Source: Terriglobia bacterium
GTDB lineage: Bacteria; Acidobacteriota; Terriglobia; Bryobacterales; Bryobacteraceae
Direction: 5' to 3'
Assembly: GCA_020073345.1 (NCBI GenBank)
Contig: JAIQFI010000006.1
Span: 1-64,000, forward strand
DNA length: 64,000 nucleotides
A program made the position numbers and the translations under genes. A model generated the notes under the pieces. It searched no databases. It was given only the letters and a program-made list of their open reading frames with translations, and was not told the origin of the DNA. Below, piece by piece: positions 57,344-64,000 of the stretch. Position 1 is the first letter of the stretch; each line of letters begins with the position of its first letter.

Positions 57344-60300
57344 TTAGAAATTCAATCGAAGCGAGAGCTGCACCTGCCGTTGCGCACCGAGCCCGACTGT
57401 GTTCGCCACGGTCGAGTTGAATCGCCCGAACACTCCGCCGGCCGCCGAAGACGTGAACGACTGGCCCGGCTGGACACCCGGCGGAGTGGGCTCGTTCCCC
57501 GCGGTCGCTGTATAACCGTTGGGAAGACCGACACCCAAGGTCGCCGGAGGATTGCTGAAGTTCGCCCGGTTCAGCAGGTTGTAAATCTCAGCGCGGAACT
57601 CCAGGTTGACGCGCTCTGTGACCGGGAGCCGCTTGTGGAGCGTCAGGTCTATCTGGGCCAGGTCGGGTCCCGCCAGTGGGTTGCGGCTCAGGTTGCCGTA
57701 GGTGCCAGGCGCCGGTACCGCGAACGCGGCGGGGTTGAGATAGGCCAGCCGGTCGCCGCCCACGATAAACGGATTGACACCAGGAATGACGTCGGGACGC
57801 CGGAACTGGCGCGATGCGCCGCCGCCGGGGGAATTTACTAGGGCATCGGTCTGCACAACGCCATCCACGATCACGGGGCTCCCGTAAACCTTGCCGTTCC
57901 GCCGGTCGCGATACACGATGTCGTTGCGCGTGATCAGAAGTTGGATGGGCAAACCGGTTCGGTAGTTGTAGACTCCGCCCAGTTCCCAACCGCCGGCAAC
58001 GTAGTTTCCTACGCTGCCGAGATCGGCTTTCTTGCCTTTGCCCACCGGGATTTCCCAAAGGGCGGTGAAATTGAGCGAGTGCCGGACATCAAAAGTGTTG
58101 TTGCCGTAGTCGTAAGCAAAGCTCTTCAGACTGCCCGCCGTGACCGCTTCATTAGACCCGTTGGTGTTGCCGATGCTGCGGCCCCAGGTATGCTGAAGGC
58201 CGAACGTGAGCCCCTTCGAGAAGCGCCGGTTGATCGTCGTTTGCAGCGAGTTATAGTGGTCGTTCCCGCCGCTGGTCTTGTAGTCGACCTCAGCGAAGCG
58301 GCCGCCGAATTCCCGGATCGCGGTCCCTACTCCAGTGGTCGGATTCTGAGTAACGCCAATGATCTGATTGGCCAGACCGCGCAGGAACAAGTTCCGGCCT
58401 TGGCTGCCCACGAAAGCTGTCGTCAGGACGGTGTCGCCGGGGAGCTTTTGCTGCAAGGAGGCGGTGTACGACAGGACTCGTTCCGGAACCTTGTAGCCGG
58501 TTGAATACGCGCGCGGCTGGAAACCCAGGCTCGTAGAGTTGATGTCGTAGTTTGCGATGGTCGCGGGAATATCCAGGGGATACTGGATGTTGCTGCTCAG
58601 AGTGCGCGAGATGCGATCTGACTCGGCCGGCTGGATCGTGTCTTCCGGCTGCCCCGGTCCGTAGAAGAAGCCGGCTCCAATCCGGAATACCGTGTTCCCT
58701 TTGAATCGCGACGGAGCGTAGGCAAATCCTAGACGCGGGGCGAAATTCAGCTTCGAGGCGTCGTACCAATCCTGGGTCACGGGATCGATCGTCCCAGTTA
58801 CGATGTTGAAATGCACAGCGCGATTGTCACGCTCGTGCATCACTCCGAAGTATTCGTAGCGCAAACCGTAGTTGAAAGTCAGTTCCGGGTTCACCTTCCA
58901 TTCGTCCTGAACGTAGGTGATGAAGTATTGCTGTTCCAGATGGCGCGGGCCAGTCTGGCCGTTATTCCACGGGCTGGGGAGACTCGCAGGAGCGTTGTAC
59001 TGGATCGATGAGGGCGTATTCGCAAGCAGGGCGTCGATGCTGCCGAAGGTGTACGTGGTCCCGCCGAACCGGTCGGTTTGAATGCGAATCGGCCGGAATT
59101 CGGCGCCAAACTTGATGTTGTGGCCGCCCTTGATCCAGGAAAGAGTGTCCATGATGGGCATCTCCCAGTTGGTGTAGGGCTGCTGCGAGGTATTGTAGGC
59201 GCTATTGGCGCGGATCAGGCCACCGAGTTGGGCTGCGCCCGCCGATGCGCCCTGTCCTCCGACGCCGGGGATCGCCACGCCGCCGGTAAAGCTCACCGTG
59301 AGGGGAGCGAGATCGAGCCCCGGAACGGGGTTGGTCACAATACCAGTGGAACGGCTCTTCGCGGCGTTGAGACCGATCTTGAATTCGTTGACCACCGTCG
59401 GCGAAACAACCCGCGTCCAGGACAGCATGGCGTTTTGCGGTACCAGCGTAAAGTTCTGGCCGCGGCTGGTCACATCCAGGGGCTCGAAGGAATCACCTTG
59501 ATCGCGGAAGTAGCGGAAGGTGATCGTGTCGTTGTCGCTGAGATGGTAGTCCAGACGAAGGGATCCGTAGAACTCGTTCACGCGGCTGGCCGAGTTGAGT
59601 GAGGCAATATCCAAAAGTGCATTGGAGGAGTGCAGTTGCCCGACCGGATAGGCGGCCAGCAACGGAAGAATTGCTGCGATCTTGGGATTTGTCGCTGCAT
59701 TTAGCTGCGCCTGAGCTTTGGCCGCCGCGCTTGGGACCGTGTTATTGAAATTAATGCCGGCCCGCTGGAAGAAGTTCTCCTGCGAGACGAAGAAGAAGAG
59801 CTTGTCTTTCTTGATCGGGCCGCCGATCGATCCGCCGAACTGATTCAGCTTTAGCACGGAGTTACCGGTAACGCGCGGGTCGGCAAAACCATCGAAGAAA
59901 TTCCGGGCATCCATGTTGTTGTTGCGGACGTATTCGAACAGGCCGCCATGAAACGCGTTGGAGCCGGACTTGGTCACCACGTTGACCTGGCCGCCGGTTC
60001 CCGTTCCGTATTCCGCCGGATAGTTGCTGCTTTCCACGCGGAACTCCTGCACGTTCTCCAGGCTCGATTGCAGCCGGAACAGCGAGGAGCTCTCCCCGTT
60101 CAAATTGCCGGGCGACTGGTCGATCACGCCGCCTCCGGACACGCCGTCAAACTTGATGACATTCTGCTGATTCGACCTGCCGCTGAAGCGGATGTTGTCG
60201 AACGATCCGCCGCCGGCCGTCTGGGCTCCAGGCGCGAGCAGGTAGAGTTGCGAAATCTGGCGGCCGTTCAGAGGCAGACTGGCCACTTCACGCGCGTCCA

Positions 60301-60700
60301 CCTCGGCTCCGATACGTGCCGAGCTCGTGTCGATCGTGGACAGTTCGCCCCCGGACACCGTTACTTCGGTCGTCACGGTAGCCGGTTGCAGAACGATATT
60401 GAGCGAGCGTTCCTGACCGACGGTCACGCGAACTTCCGTGTATTGCGCAGGAGCCAGGCCGGTGCCATTCGCCGTGAGGTCGTAGCTCGACGGCGTAAGG
60501 TTGTTCAGAACGTACAGCCCCTTGTCGTCAGAGGTTGCCTGGCGTTGTTCGCCTGTCCTGGTATCTTTCGCGGTAATTTTGGCTCCTTGGATCACGGCTC
60601 CGGTTACGTCCGCCACGGTTCCCACGATCCGGGCCTTCTCGGATTGCCCCCACGCAGTCAGCCCGAGCAATAGAAATAGCGATAGTGTAGTCTTTTTCAT
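57344..60700 (-). CDS. Large TonB-dependent-receptor-like outer-membrane protein (Oar type)
   Basis: 1118 residues with signal peptide MKKTTLSLFLLLGLTAWG. Carboxypeptidase-regulatory-like domain at about 25-105 (GTVADVTGAVIQGAKITAKD...YDLTANGTGLAP), plug domain at about 110-255 (ELSTIDTSSARIGAEVDARE; QVNVVTKSGSNAFHGGLFEY), then a barrel of about 850 residues ending QLSLRLNF. Third member in this window, encoded on the opposite strand. Ligand unknown; the convergent gap to the YdjM-like gene is 121 bp with no gene. Confidence 0.9.
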   Translation of the reverse strand: MKKTTLSLFLLLGLTAWGQSEKARIVGTVADVTGAVIQGAKITAKDTRTGEQRQATSDDKGLYVLNNLTPSSYDLTANGTGLAPAQYTEVRVTVGQERSLNIVLQPATVTTEVTVSGGELSTIDTSSARIGAEVDAREVASLPLNGRQISQLYLLAPGAQTAGGGSFDNIRFSGRSNQQNVIKFDGVSGGGVIDQSPGNLNGESSSLFRLQSSLENVQEFRVESSNYPAEYGTGTGGQVNVVTKSGSNAFHGGLFEYVRNNNMDARNFFDGFADPRVTGNSVLKLNQFGGSIGGPIKKDKLFFFVSQENFFQRAGINFNNTVPSAAAKAQAQLNAATNPKIAAILPLLAAYPVGQLHSSNALLDIASLNSASRVNEFYGSLRLDYHLSDNDTITFRYFRDQGDSFEPLDVTSRGQNFTLVPQNAMLSWTRVVSPTVVNEFKIGLNAAKSRSTGIVTNPVPGLDLAPLTVSFTGGVAIPGVGGQGASAGAAQLGGLIRANSAYNTSQQPYTNWEMPIMDTLSWIKGGHNIKFGAEFRPIRIQTDRFGGTTYTFGSIDALLANTPSSIQYNAPASLPSPWNNGQTGPRHLEQQYFITYVQDEWKVNPELTFNYGLRYEYFGVMHERDNRAVHFNIVTGTIDPVTQDWYDASKLNFAPRLGFAYAPSRFKGNTVFRIGAGFFYGPGQPEDTIQPAESDRISRTLSSNIQYPLDIPATIANYDINSTSLGFQPRAYSTGYKVPERVLSYTASLQQKLPGDTVLTTAFVGSQGRNLFLRGLANQIIGVTQNPTTGVGTAIREFGGRFAEVDYKTSGGNDHYNSLQTTINRRFSKGLTFGLQHTWGRSIGNTNGSNEAVTAGSLKSFAYDYGNNTFDVRHSLNFTALWEIPVGKGKKADLGSVGNYVAGGWELGGVYNYRTGLPIQLLITRNDIVYRDRRNGKVYGSPVIVDGVVQTDALVNSPGGGASRQFRRPDVIPGVNPFIVGGDRLAYLNPAAFAVPAPGTYGNLSRNPLAGPDLAQIDLTLHKRLPVTERVNLEFRAEIYNLLNRANFSNPPATLGVGLPNGYTATAGNEPTPPGVQPGQSFTSSAAGGVFGRFNSTVANTVGLGAQRQVQLSLRLNF

Positions 60701-61017
60701 TTCGTCAAAGGTAACAAGGATTCCATTGCAGAATGATGAATATCGCGCAACAACTGCGCCAATTTACCAACTGCAACTGGTTCCTTCTACCAGTGTTCTG
60801 GTAGATCCCAGCGGCTGTTCCTGCGCGGACGGGCAATGACAGTCGCCAAGTCAGTCATCGAATCGTAATACTTAATTCATTACAGCGCCATGGACACCCC
60901 ATACGCTTGTAGCTCCCGTGCTCCATGGTGCTCTGCTTGTCGCGGAGGAGGCAACGAAATCTCTAGGCGCGGAAATCTTACCCAACGATTTACTAAAACC
61001 AACTAAGGAGTGACTTG
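60701..61017. other. Intergenic region between divergent receptor and porin genes
   Basis: 317 bp without a coding sequence. It holds a perfect hairpin CTACCAG-TGTT-CTGGTAG (60787-60804), probably in the receptor leader, and the porin ribosome site AAGGAG (61005-61010). It must contain two divergent promoters, but no clear -35/-10 pair was seen. Confidence 0.6.
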
Positions 61018-62748
61018 ATGTTCATGAGAACAATCGGACGGCGCGGAATTAAACCGTTCCTCGTCTGTGCTTTGAGTTTTGTGGTCCCGTTGGCGAACGC
61101 TCAAGCCCCCGTAACTCCCGCGGCTTCTGAAGCACCGGCCTCGAGTTCCGAAATCGAACAACTGCGACGGATGATCCTGGAGCAACAACGCCAGATCGAC
61201 GAACTGAAGCGCGTAATGGCCGGCGAAAAGAGCAGCGATTCGACTGTGGCAGCGAAGCCTGCCGCTGCCGCAACATCGGCTCCTTCGCGCGGCATCGGGC
61301 AGATCGCTTCCACAACGCCGATTCTGCCGCCCTTGCCCGCTGTAACAACACTGGGCACGCCGCTCCCGGTGCCGCAAGCCGCAGCCAGCGCGGCCACTGC
61401 GGCCGCGAATCCTTGCGAAGCCGACCCAGACAAAACCATCCCTACTTTCTTGCGGCTCGGCAACATCTGTATCGTCCCCATCGGTTTTATGGATTTCACT
61501 CCTTTCTGGCGTGACAAAAACGCCGCATCGAGCATGGGTTCCAACTTCGGCGGCGTTCCGTACAACAACTCAGCCGCCGGTAACCTTTCGGAGTTCCATT
61601 TCAGCCAACAGAACTCGCGTCTTGGTTTCCGTATCGATGGCAACTGGAAGGGCGCCCACTTCATTGGTTACAACGAGTTCGACTTCAACGGAACCAGTGG
61701 ATCGACCGCACTGGCAGTTTCCAACGGCGCGATTGTCCCGCGCCTCCGTCTGTATTGGGCGGATGTCCGCAAGAACAAATGGGAGTTCCTTGCCGGCCAG
61801 AGCTGGAGCATGCTGGTGCCTAACCGCAACGGCATTTCCGCTTTGCCTGGCGATCTCTTCTTCAGCCAAGTCGTCGACATCAATTACATCGCGGGCCTCA
61901 CCTGGACCCGCCAGCCCGGATTGCGCGTTCTGTATCACCCCAACAAGAAGGTAACCTTCGGCTTCTCGGCCGAACAACCCGATCAGTACATCGGCGGTTC
62001 GGCGGGCGGCTCGGGAATAACGCTGCCTAGCGCTCTTTCGGGGCTTACCTCAACACAGCTCGACGCCGCGGGGAACATCAGCGGTGCCAGCTATCTGGGG
62101 CAACCGGGCTACACACCGGACTTTATCGCGAAACTCGCTTTCGATTACCCTCGCGTCCATTTTGAAGTCGCCGGCATCGAGAGTAACTTTAAGACCACTA
62201 GTCTTTCCGCGCCGTTCATTTCGCATACCACCCAGGGTGCCGGAATTGAGGTCGGCTTCAATGTCCTGGTCACCAAGAACGCCCGTTTCATATCGAACAA
62301 CTTCTTTAGCGATGGCGAGGGCCGGTATCTGTTTGGACAGGCGCCTAACCTCATTGTTCGAGCCGACGGCTCCCTTAGTGCCGTCCACTCCAGTAGCACC
62401 ATCGAAGGTTTTGAGGCCAGGATGAACAAGAATAACCTTCTTCTGTACGGCTATTACAGCGCAATCTACATCGGCCGCAATGCCGCGTTTGACACCAACG
62501 GTACCAGCAAAATCGGCTATGGCGTCACACCCAACACCCAGAACCGCGTGATCAACGAAGGTACGTTCGGGTTCAACCAGACCATGTGGTCGAGTCCGCG
62601 CTACGGCGGAATCAATGTGATGGGTCAATATGAATATCTGGAACGCAGTCCCTGGGCCATATCCGCAGGGAACCCGAAACAGACCCACGATAACACCATC
62701 TACTTCAATATCCGGTACACTCTGCCGGGAGGCATGCCCAACTTCTAA
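61018..62748 (+). CDS. DcaP-like outer-membrane porin
   Basis: 576 residues from ATG 61018, eight bases after AAGGAG. Signal peptide to SFVVPLANA, then a coiled-coil SEIEQLRRMILEQQRQIDEL (about 42-65) as in trimeric DcaP porins, an Ala/Pro linker, and a barrel with N-terminal strand ...GFMDFTPFWRDKN, LSEFHFSQQNSRLGFRID and a C-terminal strand ending PGGMPNF. DcaP-type channels pass dicarboxylates or small anions. It is followed by pstS; whether it takes up phosphate or a phosphorylated compound is unknown. Confidence 0.85.
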   Translation: MFMRTIGRRGIKPFLVCALSFVVPLANAQAPVTPAASEAPASSSEIEQLRRMILEQQRQIDELKRVMAGEKSSDSTVAAKPAAAATSAPSRGIGQIASTTPILPPLPAVTTLGTPLPVPQAAASAATAAANPCEADPDKTIPTFLRLGNICIVPIGFMDFTPFWRDKNAASSMGSNFGGVPYNNSAAGNLSEFHFSQQNSRLGFRIDGNWKGAHFIGYNEFDFNGTSGSTALAVSNGAIVPRLRLYWADVRKNKWEFLAGQSWSMLVPNRNGISALPGDLFFSQVVDINYIAGLTWTRQPGLRVLYHPNKKVTFGFSAEQPDQYIGGSAGGSGITLPSALSGLTSTQLDAAGNISGASYLGQPGYTPDFIAKLAFDYPRVHFEVAGIESNFKTTSLSAPFISHTTQGAGIEVGFNVLVTKNARFISNNFFSDGEGRYLFGQAPNLIVRADGSLSAVHSSSTIEGFEARMNKNNLLLYGYYSAIYIGRNAAFDTNGTSKIGYGVTPNTQNRVINEGTFGFNQTMWSSPRYGGINVMGQYEYLERSPWAISAGNPKQTHDNTIYFNIRYTLPGGMPNF

Positions 62749-62783
62749 ATGGCCCGTTTAAGTATCTAACTCAATGAGCGGCT

Positions 62784-62805
62784 GGGCGGGCCTCGGAACC
62801 CGCCC
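62784..62805 (+). terminator. Hairpin after the porin gene
   Basis: GGGCGGG (62784-62790) pairs with CCCGCCC (62799-62805) around loop CCTCGGAA, 35 bp after the porin stop. No U-tract follows, so it may attenuate rather than terminate. Confidence 0.5.
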
Positions 62806-62857
62806 GGGACCGTAATCTGTTTGTAACACAAGACTGAGATGATAGGAGGCTGGAAAA

Positions 62858-63889
62858 ATGACTCGAAGAATCTTCATCGTTAGTGCCGCGCTGGCAGCCG
62901 CTCTTACAATGGGAGTGGCATCCGCGCAGCAAGTTCTGATCAACGCGGGAGGGGCGACGTTCCCGTACCCGATGTACTCCAAGTGGTTCGATGAATACCA
63001 CAAGAAGTTCTCGAATATTGCGATCAACTACGCGTCGATTGGCTCCGGCGGCGGCATCGCGCAGGTGACGGCGGGTACGGTCGACTTCGGCGCCAGCGAC
63101 GGACCGATGACCGATATGCAGTTGAAGGACTTCCAGGACAAGCGGGGATCGGCAATTCTGCACTTCCCCACCGTTCTGGGCGCGGTGGTGCCGACCTACA
63201 ACATTCCTGGAGTCACCGGGAGCCTCAACTTCACTGCGGAGGCATTGGCGGGAATCTTCCTGGGTAAGATCACCAAATGGGACGATCCGGAATTAACCAA
63301 AGCCAACCCCGGGATCAAACTTCCGAGCAACAACATTGTTGTGGTCCATCGTTCCGATGGCAGCGGCACGACCTACGTGTGGGTGGATTATCTCTCCAAG
63401 ATCAGCAAAGAGTGGGAGACGAAAGTCGGCAAGGCTACTTCCGTAAACTGGCCAGTCGGGCTGGGCGGCAAGGGCAACGAGGGCGTTTCCGGATCGGTCC
63501 AGCAGACCGCGAACTCCGTGGGATACGTGGAGTTGATCTATGCCGTGCAGAACAAAATGACGTACGGAAAAGTGAAGAACGTGGCGGGTGAGTTCGTCCA
63601 AGCCAGCTTAGCCAGCGTGACGGCGGCCGCCGCTGGAATGAAGGACATGCCCGAGGATTTCCGCGTCTCGATTACGAATGCGCCCGGCAAGGGAGTCTAT
63701 CCGATTTCCAGCTTCACCTGGCTGTTGATTCCCTCCAAGATTGCCGACCCCGCGAAAAAGAAGGCCATCAAGGACTTCCTCACGTGGATGCTGGCGGACG
63801 GGCAGAAGATGACCGAGGCTCTTTCCTACGCCCAGTTGCCCAAGGCGGTCGTCGCCAAAGAGGTCAAAACGATCGACAAGATCCAGTAG
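62858..63889 (+). CDS. pstS: Phosphate ABC transporter substrate-binding protein
   Basis: 343 residues with signal peptide MTRRIFIVSAALAAALTMGVASA. Binds phosphate in the periplasm for the PstCAB importer. Motifs: INAGGATFPYPMYSKWFDEY, YASIGSGGGIAQVTAGTVDFGASD, IFLGKITKWDDP and VVHRSDGSGTTYVWVDYLS (Ser/Arg/Asp phosphate contacts). Preceded by AGGAGGCTGGAAAA. PstC/PstA/PstB are not in this window and may lie downstream. A clear pho box was not recognised upstream. Confidence 0.95.
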   Translation: MTRRIFIVSAALAAALTMGVASAQQVLINAGGATFPYPMYSKWFDEYHKKFSNIAINYASIGSGGGIAQVTAGTVDFGASDGPMTDMQLKDFQDKRGSAILHFPTVLGAVVPTYNIPGVTGSLNFTAEALAGIFLGKITKWDDPELTKANPGIKLPSNNIVVVHRSDGSGTTYVWVDYLSKISKEWETKVGKATSVNWPVGLGGKGNEGVSGSVQQTANSVGYVELIYAVQNKMTYGKVKNVAGEFVQASLASVTAAAAGMKDMPEDFRVSITNAPGKGVYPISSFTWLLIPSKIADPAKKKAIKDFLTWMLADGQKMTEALSYAQLPKAVVAKEVKTIDKIQ

Positions 63890-63936
63890 CCGCTTCAACA
63901 CAACCGCGAATGTCAGTTACCGCACCCAACGTTTTT

Positions 63937-63962
63937 GACGCCCGCCCTTCGGGGCGGGTGTC
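63937..63962 (+). terminator. Terminator-like hairpin after pstS
   Basis: An 11-bp stem (GACGCCCGCCC with GGGCGGGTGTC, one G-T pair) closed by a stable TTCG tetraloop, 48 bp after the pstS stop. A perfect U-run is lacking (TGCGTTCTTGCG follows), so it may be Rho-assisted. Confidence 0.6.
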
Positions 63963-64000
63963 TGCGTTCTTGCGTCGCTTGCGAAGTGGTGACGAAATTG

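Noticed and set aside
62810-62850. Pho box before pstS
   Set aside because: CTGTTTGTAACACAAGAC is only loosely like two CTGTCAT-type half-sites with the right spacing; not reported as a feature.

Overview
The window looks like a chromosomal segment of an acidobacterium, most likely from the Bryobacterales / Candidatus Solibacter group. This is inferred from gene content, not from a database search. The supporting features are three very large outer-membrane receptors with an N-terminal carboxypeptidase-regulatory-like domain, two VWFA-related secreted proteins of the type abundant in Acidobacteria, DUF6152 proteins, Tat-exported enzymes with associated cytochromes c, an M56/BlaI pair and high GC. 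No rRNA, tRNA, insertion sequence, prophage or CRISPR array was recognised.

Layout. 1-7.5 kb: a membrane Ser/Thr kinase (cut by the window edge), a NatAB-like ABC exporter, a DUF6152 pair, a frameshifted DsrE gene and a J-domain-like protein. 7.5-12.5 kb: DoxX, metX-metW (methionine synthesis), an RluD-type pseudouridine synthase and two convergent, overlapping VWFA-related genes. 12.5-15.5 kb: a tightly coupled minus-strand operon of PQQ dehydrogenase, dihaem cytochrome c, DUF488 and VWFA. 15.6-21.5 kb: a large outer-membrane receptor, an NTF2-like protein, an M50 protease and a helical-repeat secreted protein. 21.5-25.8 kb: two Tat-exported thiamine-diphosphate enzymes in tandem with a small cytochrome c. 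25.8-28.4 kb: a DUF433/PIN-like toxin-antitoxin pair, an orphan DpnI-C-like winged helix and thiC. 28.6-35.4 kb: an outer-membrane barrel, a membrane-bound winged-helix regulator and a cluster of four related small membrane proteins (DUF6644-like) with DUF6152 and PepSY genes, facing a COX15/CtaA-like protein. 35.5-44.3 kb: a second receptor, a secreted metallo-beta-lactamase-fold protein, an ArsR-methyltransferase fusion divergent from ahcY, a SnoaL protein and class I fumarase.

44.2-47.7 kb: a NusG-like/M48-like fusion, a CpsB-type phosphatase, a Yip1 protein and a 43-residue secreted Cys-rich peptide too short for routine ORF calling. 48.4-51.7 kb: a BlaI - M56 receptor - repeat-protein operon. 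51.7-57.2 kb: moaA, a DedA protein, ligA, a diacylglycerol-kinase-family gene and a YdjM-like membrane hydrolase. 57.3-63.9 kb: a third receptor, a DcaP-like porin and PstS.

The strongest candidates for something undescribed are: the putative periplasmic ThDP enzyme/cytochrome c module (21480-25770); the four-paralogue membrane cluster with PepSY (30632-34604); the NusG-M48 fusion with a degenerate protease motif (44247-45815); and the BlaI/M56 system, in which the beta-lactam sensor is replaced by repeats shared with a downstream anchored protein (48399-51723). Several true starts are non-ATG (TTG, GTG, one probable CTG) and overlap the upstream stop, which points to widespread translational coupling.
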